DNA from: Burkholderiales bacterium UBA1834
Lineage (GTDB): Bacteria; Pseudomonadota; Gammaproteobacteria; Burkholderiales; Burkholderiaceae_C
Assembly (NCBI GenBank): GCA_002339015.1
Contig: DDJC01000004.1
Span: 217-64,216, forward strand
Direction: 5' to 3'
DNA: 64,000 nt
Within the stretch, counting starts at the first letter, position 1. Each line of letters opens with the position of its first letter. Below the pieces are notes generated by a model. It was not told the origin of the DNA. It ran no database searches and was given only the letters and a program-made list of their open reading frames with translations. Both the position numbers and the translations under genes were made by a program. Shown in pieces: positions 18,725 through 27,678 of this stretch.

Positions 18725-21700
18725 TCACCAGGCGTCCACGAACGGCCGCTTGCGGCCCTGGCGCGGTGCGGGCGGGGGCATGGCGGCCAGCCCGCGCGCC
18801 AGCCAGCGGCGGGTGTCCGCCGGGTCGATCACGTCGTCCAGCTCCAGGTGGGCGGCCATGTTCAGGGCCTTGCCGCGCTGGTAGGCCGAGGCCACCAGCT
18901 GGTCGAACATCTGCTGGCGCTGCGCCGCGTCCTCGATGGCCTCCAGCTGCTTGCCAAAGCCCAGGCGCACCGCCCCCTCAAGGCCCATGGGCCCGAACTC
19001 GCCGGTGGGCCAGGACACGGTGAAGTCCGGCGCCAGCAGGCTGCCGGCCGTCATGGCCTGCGCGCCCAGGCCGTAGCCCTTGCGCAGCACCACGGTGAAG
19101 AAGGGCACCGTCACGCTGCTGGCCACCAGGAACATGCGCGAGAAGTGGCGCACGGTGGCCGTCTTCTCGGCCTCGGGGCCGACCATGAAGCCCGGCGTGT
19201 CGCACAGCGAGACCAGCGGCACGTCGAAGGCATCGCACAGCTGCATGAAGCGCGCGGCCTTGTCGGCGCCGTCGGCGTCGATGGCGCCGCCCAGGTGGCG
19301 AGGGTCGTTGGCGATCAGGCCCATCGGGCGGCCCTCGATGCGCACCAGGGCCGTCACCATGCCGGGCGCGAAGCTGGGGCGCAACTCCAGCACCGAACCG
19401 TCGTCGCACAGGGTCCTGATCAGGGCGCGCACGTCGTACACGCGGGTGCGCTTCTCGGGCACGGCGTGGCGCAGCAGGCGCTGGTCGGCGCAGGTCCAGC
19501 CGGGCAGGCGGCCCTGGAAGTAGCCGATGTACTGCTGGGCCACCTGCGCGGCCTCGGTTTCATCCTCCACCACGATGTCGATCACGCCGTTGGGTGCCTG
19601 CACGCTGACAGGGCCCACCTCTTCCGGCGCGAAGCGGCCCAGGCCGCCGCCCTCGATCATCGCGGGGCCGGCCATGCCGATGCTGGTGCCCTTGGTGGCG
19701 ATGATGACGTCGCAGCAACCGGCCAGCGAGGCATTGCCCGCGAAGCAGCGGCCATTGACGATGGCCACCGTGGGCGCCAGCCCGCTCAGGCGCGCCAGGC
19801 CCAGGAAGGTCATGTTGTCCAGCAGGCTCACGCCGGGGTATTCGTCGTTGGGCCGGCCACCGCCGCCTTCGGCCCACAGGATCAGTGGCAGCGCACGCTG
19901 CAGGGCCAGGTGCAGCAGGCGGTCCGTCTTCTTGTGGTTGACGATGCCCTGCGTGCCGGCGAACACGGTGTAGTCGTAGGCCAGCACCATGCAGCGCGCG
20001 GCCTGCTCGCCGTACTGCGCGGCGTTGACGGTGCCCAGGCCGGCCACCAGGCCATCGGCCGGGCTCTTGTCGATCAGCTGCGCTTCCGTCAGGCGGCGGC
20101 GCTGCGAGGCCAGGGCCAGGCCGCCGTATTCCAGGAAGCTGCCTTCATCGAGGAAGGCATCGATGTTCTCGCGCGCGGTGCGGTGACCCTTGGCATGGCG
20201 GCGCGCCACGGCCTCGGGACGGCGGGCATCGGTCAGCAGCGCGTGGCGCTCGTTCACCTCGGCCAGGTCAGGGCGGATGTGGTCGGGGTCGGGCGCGTCG
20301 TCGCGCACGGCCTGCTGGCCGGCATCGCCTTCCAGCGCCTCCAGCGCCAGCAGAGGCTGTCCTTCGGCCACCACGGTGCCCGTCTCGGCCAGCAGCGCCA
20401 GCACACGGCCGGCCTGCGGCGCGGTGATCTCGAACTCCATCTTCATGGCCTCGATCACGGCCAGGCGCTGGCCGGCGGCCACCGTGTCACCCGGCTTGAC
20501 CAGCCAGCTCACCAGCGAGCCGGGCACGCTGGCGCGCACAGGCAGGCCATGGGCCAGTTCGCCCTGCAGCGCATCACCGCCTTCGGGCCCGGCGCGCGGG
20601 CCGTCGTCATCCAGGGCCGTGGCGAATCGGGCCGGCGGCAGGTGGCCGCGCGCCTCGGCCAGTTCGCCCATGCGGCCCTGCAGCCAGCGTGTGCTCACGG
20701 CATAGCGGGCCAGCTCAGGATGGGCCAGCACGGCCTGCAGGAAGGGCAGGTTGCTGTCGACACCCTCCAGCCGGAACTCGGACAGCGCACGGCGCGCCCG
20801 CGCCAGCAGGGCCTCGAAGCCGCCGCGCCGCTCGTGCACGATCACCTTGGCCAGCAGCGTGTCGAACCCCGGGTGCGGCTTGAAGCCGGCATGGCCGCAG
20901 CCGTCCACCCGCACCGCCGGGCCGCTGGGCGGCTCGTACGCGCGCACGGTGCCGCCAGCCGGCAGCGCGCGGCCCTGCGCATCCATGCGCTCCACGTTCA
21001 CGCGCAGCTGCACGGCCTGGCCCTGGGGCGCCGGGATGTCGGGCTGCGCCAGGCCCAGCGCCGCCAGCGTGGCCCCCTGCGAGAGTTGCAACTGCGCCCC
21101 CACCAGGTCCAGCCCGGTGATCTGCTCGGTCACGGTGTGCTCCACCTGCAGGCGCGGGTTGGCCTCCATGAAATAGAAGCGGCCCGGGTTCTCTGCATCC
21201 ACCAGGAACTCGAAGGTGCTCAGGCCGCGCAGGCCCACCTCGCGCGCCAGGCGCAGGGCCGCATCCAGCAAACGGTCACGCAGGGTGGCATCCAGATCCG
21301 GCGCAGGCGCGATCTCCACCAGCTTCTGGTGGTTGCGCTGCACGGTGCAATCACGCTCCCAGGCATGGCTGACACCGCCCTGCCCGTCGCCCAGCACCTG
21401 CACCTCCACGTGGCGCGCGCGGCGCACCAGCTGCTCCACATAGACATCGCCACGGCCGAAGGCGGCCAGGGCCTCGGACTGGCAACGCGCGTAGAAGGGC
21501 GCGACATCCTCGGCGCGCTCGACCACCCGCATGCCACGCCCACCGCCCCCGGCCAGCGCCTTGATCATCATGGCGCCGCCCTCGCCCAGGCTGGCCAGGA
21601 AGCACTGCGCCTCGGCCAGGCTCACGGCATGGTCCAGCCCGGCCGTGACGGGCACCTCGCAGGCCTTGGCCAGCGCGCGGGCGCGCGCCTTGTCGCCCAG

Positions 21701-22057
21701 CAGGTCCAGCGCCTCGGGCGAGGGGCCCACGAACACCAGGCCGGCCTGGGCGCAGGCCCGCGCGAAGGCCGAGCTTTCGCTCAGGAAGCCGTAGCCCGGG
21801 TGCACGTGGGTGCAGCCCTCGGCCAGCGCGGCGGCCACCACGTTGTCAATGGCCAGGTAGGCGGGCACGCCCTGCCCCGGCAGCACGTGCACGGCATCCA
21901 CATGGCGGGCGTGCAGCGCGGCCTGGTCGTCCTGCGCCACCAGGCCCACCGAGCGCCAGCCCAGTTCGGCCGCCGCGCGGGCGATGCGGATGGCGATCTC
22001 ACCGCGGTTGGCGATCAGCAGGCTGGGGGTGGAGGTGGCGTGGGGCAGTGAAGACAT
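18725..22057 (-). CDS. Single-chain biotin-dependent acyl-CoA carboxylase
   Basis: The 1110-residue protein contains all three modules of a biotin carboxylase system. Residues 1-450 are biotin carboxylase (ANRGEIAIRIARAA, HPGYGFLSE, KALAGGGGRGMR, FMEANPRLQVEHTVTE). Residues about 500-575 are the biotinyl domain with EAMKMEF, the biotinyl lysine being Lys539. Residues about 620-1110 are a fused carboxyltransferase (GTVNAAQYGEQA, DKKT-like VNHKKTDRLL, GRCFAGNASLAG, DTPGFMVGPEAEKT, VVLRKGYGLGAQAM). One-chain enzymes of this type carboxylate acetyl-, propionyl- or longer acyl-CoA; substrate choice cannot be read here. It stands alone, not beside acyl-CoA dehydrogenase genes. Confidence 0.93.
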   Translation of the reverse strand: MSSLPHATSTPSLLIANRGEIAIRIARAAAELGWRSVGLVAQDDQAALHARHVDAVHVLPGQGVPAYLAIDNVVAAALAEGCTHVHPGYGFLSESSAFARACAQAGLVFVGPSPEALDLLGDKARARALAKACEVPVTAGLDHAVSLAEAQCFLASLGEGGAMMIKALAGGGGRGMRVVERAEDVAPFYARCQSEALAAFGRGDVYVEQLVRRARHVEVQVLGDGQGGVSHAWERDCTVQRNHQKLVEIAPAPDLDATLRDRLLDAALRLAREVGLRGLSTFEFLVDAENPGRFYFMEANPRLQVEHTVTEQITGLDLVGAQLQLSQGATLAALGLAQPDIPAPQGQAVQLRVNVERMDAQGRALPAGGTVRAYEPPSGPAVRVDGCGHAGFKPHPGFDTLLAKVIVHERRGGFEALLARARRALSEFRLEGVDSNLPFLQAVLAHPELARYAVSTRWLQGRMGELAEARGHLPPARFATALDDDGPRAGPEGGDALQGELAHGLPVRASVPGSLVSWLVKPGDTVAAGQRLAVIEAMKMEFEITAPQAGRVLALLAETGTVVAEGQPLLALEALEGDAGQQAVRDDAPDPDHIRPDLAEVNERHALLTDARRPEAVARRHAKGHRTARENIDAFLDEGSFLEYGGLALASQRRRLTEAQLIDKSPADGLVAGLGTVNAAQYGEQAARCMVLAYDYTVFAGTQGIVNHKKTDRLLHLALQRALPLILWAEGGGGRPNDEYPGVSLLDNMTFLGLARLSGLAPTVAIVNGRCFAGNASLAGCCDVIIATKGTSIGMAGPAMIEGGGLGRFAPEEVGPVSVQAPNGVIDIVVEDETEAAQVAQQYIGYFQGRLPGWTCADQRLLRHAVPEKRTRVYDVRALIRTLCDDGSVLELRPSFAPGMVTALVRIEGRPMGLIANDPRHLGGAIDADGADKAARFMQLCDAFDVPLVSLCDTPGFMVGPEAEKTATVRHFSRMFLVASSVTVPFFTVVLRKGYGLGAQAMTAGSLLAPDFTVSWPTGEFGPMGLEGAVRLGFGKQLEAIEDAAQRQQMFDQLVASAYQRGKALNMAAHLELDDVIDPADTRRWLARGLAAMPPPAPRQGRKRPFVDAW

Positions 22058-22369
22058 GGCTCAACAAGGCGGGCATCGACAGGAGGGATCCAGGCCGGTC
22101 ACCGACCGGCCGCCGGCAGCCATCGTAGCGGGTGCGGGCCAGGCGCCTCTGCGGCCCCCACACCTCGGGTAGACCCGCACCCACCAGCCCCGGGCATGGG
22201 CCCTCAGCGTCATGCAGTTGACACTCCCCGCCCCCTAGAACGAGGGGTGGCTGTCCACCGCCGGGGTAAGCCCCCACCTGGCTGACAGGCGCCCTCCGCA
22301 CACTCGGTGGCATCGAGTCCATGCAGCGTCCGTCCAGGCGCTTCCCCAGCCGACCGAGGAGATAACACC
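22058..22369. other. Intergenic region between divergent carboxylase and pectinacetylesterase genes
   Basis: About 310 bp separate the two divergent genes and must hold both promoters. The only clear element is the GAGGAG ribosome site at 22356-22361 for the pectinacetylesterase-like gene. I see no convincing repeat, operator or small gene. Confidence 0.5.
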
Positions 22370-23644
22370 ATGACGATCCAAACCCTGCTCAAGACCGTGA
22401 TCAAGGCCGTGGCCGCCACGGCCATCACCAGCCTGGCCGCCGCCGCGCACGCCGGCTACCTCAAATGGGAGATGGTGGAGCTGCCCGCCGCCAGCGGCGC
22501 CACCTGCGGCAACGGCACGCCCTACCGCTTCTTCGTCAACCGCACGCCCTTCACCAGCAAGACGGTGGTGATGTTCGAAGGCGGCGGCGCCTGCTGGGAC
22601 CAGGGCGCCTGCAAGGGCGGCACCCTGCTCGATGCCGTCAACCCCGACGGCATCCCCACCAACTACATGACGGATTTCAACCGCCAGGCGCACTGGGGCC
22701 TGGTCACACCCTTCACCGCCCGCATCCACCCGCTGCAATCGGTGCAGACGCAGAGCTGGAACATCGTCTACCTGACGTATTGCACGGGCGACGTGCACAC
22801 CGGCAACAAGACGGCCCTGTACGACAACGTCGACCCGGCCAATCCCATGGTCTACATGCACAAGGGCGCCGTGAACGCCCAGGCCGTGGCCAAGTGGATG
22901 GCCAGCAACGGCCTGAAGAACCCGGCCCACCTGCTGCTGACTGGCTTCTCGGCCGGCGGCGTGGGCTCCAGCGCGCTGTACCCCGCCTTCCGCGAAACCC
23001 TGCAGCCCAAGAAGATGGCACTGATGGCCGACTCGGGCCCGCTGTTCAACGTGCCGCGCACCGCCACGCCACAGCAGGCGCCCTCGGTGCTGCTGCACAA
23101 CAAGATCCGTGACGTGTGGGGCCTGGACGGCACCAACGGCCTGGTCACCCAGCTGATCACCAAGTACCCCGGCGCCGGCTCGGCCGACAACCTGGGCAGC
23201 ATCACCGCCGGCCTGGGCAAGATCTTCCCGAACGACCGCATCGGCTACACGATGTTCCAGGAGGACACCAACTTCTCGGCCTTCTCGTACCAGAAGTTCT
23301 ACCCCGAGATCGCCAACGCGCCCACCAACGAAGAGCGCCTGAAGCTGCTCAACGTGAAGTGGCGCCAGGAGATCGCCCCGTGGCTGGCCGACATGAAGCC
23401 GCACAGCAACATCGGCTACTACATCCCCAACAAGCGCGACATCAACGGCTCGCACTGCACCACCATCGTCACCTTCGGCGGCACCAGCATCGTCGAGAAG
23501 AAGCTGAAATCGGTGGGCGAGTTCCTGGACAACCTGCTGGACGGCAAGGGCGCCGTGATGCGCGCCTACGAAGAGAACCCGACCACGCAGCGCGTGCTGC
23601 TGAGCGACATGTTCGCAGACTGGATCGCGCCGCTGATCCCCTGA
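22370..23644 (+). CDS. Pectinacetylesterase/Notum-family serine esterase, secreted
   Basis: The 424-residue protein starts at an ATG 8 bp after GAGGAG. It has a Sec signal (TVIKAVAATAITSLAAAAHA) and the pectinacetylesterase pattern: GTPYRFFVNR, VVMFEGGGACWD with the oxyanion glycines, YLTYCTGDVHTGNK, and GFSAGGVGSSALYP with the nucleophile Ser194. A late CTTIVTFGGT segment and an acidic/His context complete the fold. It should de-esterify an extracellular polymer, but bacterial members rarely act on pectin, so the substrate is open. A rho-independent terminator follows directly. Confidence 0.9.
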   Translation: MTIQTLLKTVIKAVAATAITSLAAAAHAGYLKWEMVELPAASGATCGNGTPYRFFVNRTPFTSKTVVMFEGGGACWDQGACKGGTLLDAVNPDGIPTNYMTDFNRQAHWGLVTPFTARIHPLQSVQTQSWNIVYLTYCTGDVHTGNKTALYDNVDPANPMVYMHKGAVNAQAVAKWMASNGLKNPAHLLLTGFSAGGVGSSALYPAFRETLQPKKMALMADSGPLFNVPRTATPQQAPSVLLHNKIRDVWGLDGTNGLVTQLITKYPGAGSADNLGSITAGLGKIFPNDRIGYTMFQEDTNFSAFSYQKFYPEIANAPTNEERLKLLNVKWRQEIAPWLADMKPHSNIGYYIPNKRDINGSHCTTIVTFGGTSIVEKKLKSVGEFLDNLLDGKGAVMRAYEENPTTQRVLLSDMFADWIAPLIP

Positions 23645-23663
23645 TCGATCACACCGTGCACAA

Positions 23664-23696
23664 CAAAAAAGGCCCTCACGGGCCTTTTCTGTTTTT
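23664..23696. terminator. Rho-independent terminator (possibly bidirectional)
   Basis: A strong hairpin (AAAAGGCCC, loop TCAC, GGGCCTTTT) is flanked by an A run on the left and a T-rich run on the right. It lies 20 bp after the pectinacetylesterase stop and 27 bp beyond the stop of the convergent PEP-CTERM gene, so it can serve both transcripts. Confidence 0.93.
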
Positions 23697-23722
23697 GCCA
23701 TCGCCCTGGTGGGCGGGGCGCA

Positions 23723-24241
23723 TCAGGCGTTGGGACGGCGACGGCGCGACAGCACGGCCACGATGCCCAGGCCGGCCAGGGCCAGGGCCATGGAAGCGGG
23801 CTCGGGCACCGGTGCGGTGGCGTAGGCCGAGCCCGAGTAGGCATGGAAGCCCAGCGGGAACACGCCATCCACCGTCAGGGTGTAGCTGCCGGCCGCCAGG
23901 TTGGCGAAGTTGAAGGTGAGGTCGCTGCCATCCGTCAGCGACTTGGTCCAGCTCTGGCCGCCTGCGGACGTGACCGTGACGGACGAGAACGAGGTGTCGC
24001 CAAAGAAGTTGGACACGCTGCCGATCACGGAGCCAGCGGCGCTCAGCGCGAAGGTGAAGTCGTCGGAGAACAGGCGGTCTCCGGGTTGAGGCACGCGCTC
24101 TGCGCCAGAGCGGTATCCGCCGAATTGCACAGGGTACTGGGTGAGCGTACCCAGGTCTCCACCCGGCTCGACCACGGCGAAAGACGAGGTCGAGGCCGCC
24201 ACCAGGGCAGCCGCAGCCAGCAGCTTGACGTTCAGTTTCAT
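23723..24241 (-). CDS. FxDxF-type PEP-CTERM exported protein
   Basis: The 172-residue product has a Sec signal (KLNVKLLAAAALVAAS) and a C-terminal PEP-CTERM tail (VPEPAS, a hydrophobic helix, SRRRRPNA). Between them is a beta-rich region with FSDDFTF, FNFANLAAGSYTLTVDGVF and FHAYSGSAYAT, which fits the small FxDxF group of PEP-CTERM proteins. Such proteins are surface or matrix proteins processed by exosortase; individual roles are unknown. The ATG at 24241 is chosen because it begins the signal; earlier in-frame starts run through noncoding sequence. Confidence 0.87.
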   Translation of the reverse strand: MKLNVKLLAAAALVAASTSSFAVVEPGGDLGTLTQYPVQFGGYRSGAERVPQPGDRLFSDDFTFALSAAGSVIGSVSNFFGDTSFSSVTVTSAGGQSWTKSLTDGSDLTFNFANLAAGSYTLTVDGVFPLGFHAYSGSAYATAPVPEPASMALALAGLGIVAVLSRRRRPNA

Positions 24242-24412
24242 AGGGACTCCTTTGGATTTGAGCATGTGGCGTGCGCGGTCTTGCTTGCCGCGCATCGTGA
24301 CATATGCACGCCGCATTCTGGGGGAAACCCGCAATCCCCCCAAACCCGATCGCGTCAAACCCGTCGCGTCCGTCAGGTATAACAAAACGCAACTGCCGCT
24401 GACCGAACTGCG

Positions 24413-25108
24413 TCAGTGCTCAGGCTGCTGACGCGCTTGGACACTGGGCGCAAAGCGCTTGAGCAGCCAGTGCGTGGGCCACCAGATGATGGCGGGCAGC
24501 GCCGCCAGCATGCAGGCGAAGAACAGGGGCGCGGGCATCCAGGTCTGCGGTGCCTTGTCGTTCAGGCCGAACACGTAGTTCACGTTGACGGGCAGGCCAG
24601 GGTTGGAAGCCGGTGCCGGCGGCTTGGGCAGGTACAGGTAGGACACCACCATGGCGGCCCAGGCCAGGCCCCACCACACCCACAGGCCGCGCCTGTCATA
24701 CCCCAGGCGCGCCACCAGCCACAGCAGCAGCAGCGGCAGCCAGAAATGGAAGAAGGACAGGAAGCGCGCGAACAGCGGGATGCTGTCCTGGAACATGTAG
24801 GCCGTCATGCCCGTGAAGGGCAGGCCGACCAGGCTGCCGACGAAATCGATCATCCAGAAGAGCTGCGGCAGCAGGATGCCCACCGCGCAGGCCGAGGCCA
24901 GCAGGGCCGATTCCCGCCACATGGCCACCACGGCCAGCAGCAGCGCGATGTCGCAGAAGTACAGGAAGTTGGTGGGGCCGTAGGCCTGCCAGTAGTGCGG
25001 CACCAGCACGGCCACGAAGGCGGTGTAGGCCAGCTTGGTCCACAGGGGCAGACGTGAGGGGGACTGCATGGGGATCGATGAGACGGCGGTGGTCGACGTT
25101 GTGGTCAT
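24413..25108 (-). CDS. Multi-pass inner membrane protein of unknown function
   Basis: The 231-residue protein has about six hydrophobic segments, for example FLYFCDIALLLAVVAMW, LLASACAVGILLPQLFWMI, WLPLLLLWLVARLGY and PLFFACMLAALPAIIWW. Conserved-looking polar spots are WQAYGPTNFLYFCD and FHFWLP. It looks like a known family of bacterial hypothetical membrane proteins, but I cannot name a function. The ATG at 25108 is used; ten residues upstream are in frame without a better ribosome site. Its 3' end lies about 170 bp upstream of the PEP-CTERM gene's start. Confidence 0.75.
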   Translation of the reverse strand: MTTTSTTAVSSIPMQSPSRLPLWTKLAYTAFVAVLVPHYWQAYGPTNFLYFCDIALLLAVVAMWRESALLASACAVGILLPQLFWMIDFVGSLVGLPFTGMTAYMFQDSIPLFARFLSFFHFWLPLLLLWLVARLGYDRRGLWVWWGLAWAAMVVSYLYLPKPPAPASNPGLPVNVNYVFGLNDKAPQTWMPAPLFFACMLAALPAIIWWPTHWLLKRFAPSVQARQQPEH

Positions 25109-25534
25109 GCGCGAGCTTGTGAAGCCACCTGGGCGCACGGCGCGGCACCGCCATCATCGCTGATGGCTTGGCTGAGCCCGCCGGGCTGATGCCGGCGGCT
25201 GCTCTCCCCTGTGGAATCGTTGTGGATTTGGTGGGGTGGACATTAGCAGGGTTTGGGCTGTGTGCGCATCACCGCGGATACCCCAAGAAGAGGGGGTGGG
25301 GCCGCGCGGTCAGCCGTGAACACCGCGTACCATCAGCGCCTGCCTGCGAAAGTGATCCGGGGCGCCCAGCGGCCCGCTCATGCCACCGATGTCCACACGC
25401 CACTCGTGGTACAGCGTGCATGCCGATGTGAACAGGCGCTCAGGCGCGGTCCAGCCCGCGAAAGGCGACTTCCTGAAGCCATCGGCCTCTCGCCATTGGC
25501 CCGCCTCTTCAACCTGCCAGGGATGGGCGGTGTG
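25109..25534. other. Gene-poor stretch between membrane protein and hydrolase
   Basis: About 425 bp have no frame with recognisable protein features. A GC-rich hairpin (CCGCCGG/CCGGCGG, 25178-25198) lacks a T run. The stretch must hold the promoter of the membrane protein. Nothing else could be supported. Confidence 0.5.
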
Positions 25535-26896
25535 TCACGCCGGGCGCTGTTGCAGGCGCTCCTGCAGCCAGACCTGCGACAAGTCCAGCCATTCGCGGTA
25601 GTGCCCCATCGCGCAGTGGTCGTCATGGGGGTAGAGCTTCAAGGTGGCTTGCGCAGCGCCAGCGGCCAGATCCACCGAATCCCGGGTGCTGAGCAAGGTG
25701 TCATGCTCACCGTTGATGACCAGCAGCGGGATCCGGATCTGGCGGTAGAAGCCCTGCAGCGACAGGGCCTGCAGCTTCAGGCCCAGGCCGGCCAGCGTAC
25801 GGGCACCCGTGGTGTCGAGCAACGCCCGGATGATGATATCGGGGATGCCAATGGTGTTCTTGACCTTGAACGAATGGTGGGAAGGGGCACCGCAGGCCAC
25901 GGCACACCGCAGCAACGGGCTCGTGCCGGCCATGCGGGCAGCCCAGTACGCGCCGAAGCTGACCCCGACAAAGCCCATGCGCCGAGGATCGATGCGGGCG
26001 TGGCGCGACAACTGGTCGATCACCGCGTGGTACACATTCTCGGAGGCCTCGGACATCGGCTGCCGGTAGGCATAGGTGCCGGGCATCTCCATGACGAACA
26101 CGGCCATGCCCGAGTCGTGGTACCTCAGCAGCGGGATCGCGAGCTCCTGCACGGTGCCCTCCAGACCGTTGGTGATGATGGCCAGCGGATGCGGGCCACC
26201 GCGGGCCGGCATCACCAGGTAGCCCTCGACGGTGTCGCCATGCGCCTCGATGCGGTGCTTCTCGATCACCAGGCCCAGCAAGGGCCCGAGGACCGTCGCC
26301 ATCTGATGGAAGATCGACCGGGACCGGGCATAGGCCGCCATCCGGGCGGCCGAGCCCCCCGGAAAGGCGCTGACCTGGTAGTAGGTGACGGCCTTGACCA
26401 GGCAGCGCAGCGTCAGCAAGGCCCGGCGGCTGTCGGCGCTGACCTGCGGGTCGGCGGACAGCGCGGCCTCGGCATCCCCATCGGGCAGTGTCATCCAGTC
26501 GACCACCCGTGTGCCCAGCGGTGACAGCGCCACGGACAGGGCCTCGCGCAGCGCGGCCCATGAAGAAGCGGCCTGCGGCGCGGCGCCGTTGTCGAGAGCT
26601 GGCGGCACCGCGAGCACGTGGGCGAAGGCCGGCAGCAAGGCACCCGCAGCATCCAGCTGCGCCTGCGCCAGGGCATTCCAGTGGCCGCACCAGGCCGTGT
26701 CCTTGAACGACCGCACCGCCTGGAGCTGCGACGCGAAAAGCCGTGGATCCAGCCCCGCCATGGACGCGTAGCGCAGCACGAACAGCGCCGGCAGGAAAAA
26801 CCCAGCCCCCAGGCGACGGGCGGCCAGCTCGGTGGTCCGGGTCAGCATGCAGGCGGTGATGAAGCACCGTCGCAACGTGTCTTGGATCTGGCTCAT
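25535..26896 (-). CDS. Alpha/beta hydrolase (FrsA/DUF1100-like esterase)
   Basis: The 453-residue protein has an unusual N-terminal half of about 190 residues and a C-terminal alpha/beta hydrolase domain. Visible are the oxyanion region ITNGLEGT, a FVMEMPGTYAY segment, the nucleophile elbow GVSFGAYWAA, an acid region VINGEHDTLL and a C-terminal HDDHCA with the likely catalytic histidine. It resembles FrsA-type esterases. The start at 26896 is a choice; an ATG 12 codons upstream (26932) is also open and would overlap the operator region. It is divergent from a TetR gene and is likely its target. Confidence 0.83.
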   Translation of the reverse strand: MSQIQDTLRRCFITACMLTRTTELAARRLGAGFFLPALFVLRYASMAGLDPRLFASQLQAVRSFKDTAWCGHWNALAQAQLDAAGALLPAFAHVLAVPPALDNGAAPQAASSWAALREALSVALSPLGTRVVDWMTLPDGDAEAALSADPQVSADSRRALLTLRCLVKAVTYYQVSAFPGGSAARMAAYARSRSIFHQMATVLGPLLGLVIEKHRIEAHGDTVEGYLVMPARGGPHPLAIITNGLEGTVQELAIPLLRYHDSGMAVFVMEMPGTYAYRQPMSEASENVYHAVIDQLSRHARIDPRRMGFVGVSFGAYWAARMAGTSPLLRCAVACGAPSHHSFKVKNTIGIPDIIIRALLDTTGARTLAGLGLKLQALSLQGFYRQIRIPLLVINGEHDTLLSTRDSVDLAAGAAQATLKLYPHDDHCAMGHYREWLDLSQVWLQERLQQRPA

Positions 26897-26942
26897 GGCG
26901 TTGACTTCGGCTACCGGGGCGCTGTTGAACATGTGTTGAATA

Positions 26943-26981
26943 ACGGAATTATCCGTACACTGTTGCATGATGTCAAACAGT
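26943..26981. promoter_or_regulatory. Two inverted repeats between hydrolase and TetR genes
   Basis: ACGGA-ATTA-TCCGT (26943-26956) is a perfect 14-bp palindrome, and ACTGTT-11 bp-AACAGT (26959-26981) is a second perfect inverted repeat with 6-bp arms. Both lie in the AT-rich 100-bp divergent intergenic region, the usual place for TetR operators. Which one the regulator binds is unknown. Confidence 0.6.
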
Positions 26982-26998
26982 GAAGAAGGAGCCAGTCC

Positions 26999-27628
26999 AT
27001 GAGGGGCCGCGCCACCGAGACCGTGGGCCCTCGCCTGGAGCCCGATGCCCGCCGCGCGCACCTGCTGGCCGTGGGCACCGCCGCCTTCGGCAGCAAGGCC
27101 TACGACGAGGTCCAGATCGATCAGATCGCCCAGGAGGCGGGGGTGTCGCGCGCGCTGCTCTACCACTACTTCCCCAGCAAGCGGGCTTTCTTCGCGGCCA
27201 TCGTCCAGCTCGGGTACGACGAGATCCTGGAGGTCACGCGACCGGATCCGTCCTTGCCGCCGGCCGAGCAGCTGCAGGCGGGGCTGGAGGCTTATCTCGA
27301 CTATGTCCAAAGCCATCCGCACATGTACCGGGCCATATTTCGCAGCGCGGCCAGCCTGGAGGCATCGGTTCAGAAGGTGGTCAACCGCAACCTGGACCAG
27401 CAAGCCAAGCGCATCCTGCTGGGCATGGACCTTCCGCCCAGCAAGGCGTCATTGACCCAAAAGGCCGTGCGCGCCTGGATGGCCTTCCTGATCCAGGCCG
27501 TGCTGGATTGGCTGGACCAGGGCGCCAAGAGCGACCGCCAGCAGCTGATCGCGGTGTGCACAGGCGCGCTTGTGGGGGCCACGGCGGCGGCTCAACAGTT
27601 CGCGAAGGCGAAGGGGGATGGGGGGTGA
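26999..27628 (+). CDS. TetR/AcrR-family regulator
   Basis: The 209-residue protein has the TetR helix-turn-helix near residues 20-65: LLAVGTAAFGSKAYDEVQIDQ split by IAQEAGVSRALLYHYFPSKRAFF. The remainder is an alpha-helical ligand domain without clear identity. The ATG lies 7 bp after AAGGAG. It is divergent from the alpha/beta hydrolase with palindromes between, so it probably represses that gene and itself in response to an ester or acyl compound. Confidence 0.92.
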   Translation: MRGRATETVGPRLEPDARRAHLLAVGTAAFGSKAYDEVQIDQIAQEAGVSRALLYHYFPSKRAFFAAIVQLGYDEILEVTRPDPSLPPAEQLQAGLEAYLDYVQSHPHMYRAIFRSAASLEASVQKVVNRNLDQQAKRILLGMDLPPSKASLTQKAVRAWMAFLIQAVLDWLDQGAKSDRQQLIAVCTGALVGATAAAQQFAKAKGDGG

Positions 27629-27678
27629 GCGGCTGAGTGGTGTTCACGCGGTTATCTCACCGCGAATGTGGCGCTGTC

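Noticed and set aside
18707..22051. A 1114-codon open frame on the + strand opposite the acyl-CoA carboxylase
   Set aside because: It is the antisense shadow of a high-G+C gene, rich in Ala, Gly, His, Gln and Arg without domain motifs. The minus-strand frame has complete biotin carboxylase, biotinyl and carboxyltransferase motifs.
25178..25198. GC-rich hairpin CCGCCGG/CCGGCGG as a terminator
   Set aside because: No T run on either side and not placed directly after a gene; a chance GC palindrome is likely.
25168..25431. An 87-codon plus-strand frame in the gap before the alpha/beta hydrolase
   Set aside because: No hydrophobic segment, motif or ribosome site; treated as noncoding.
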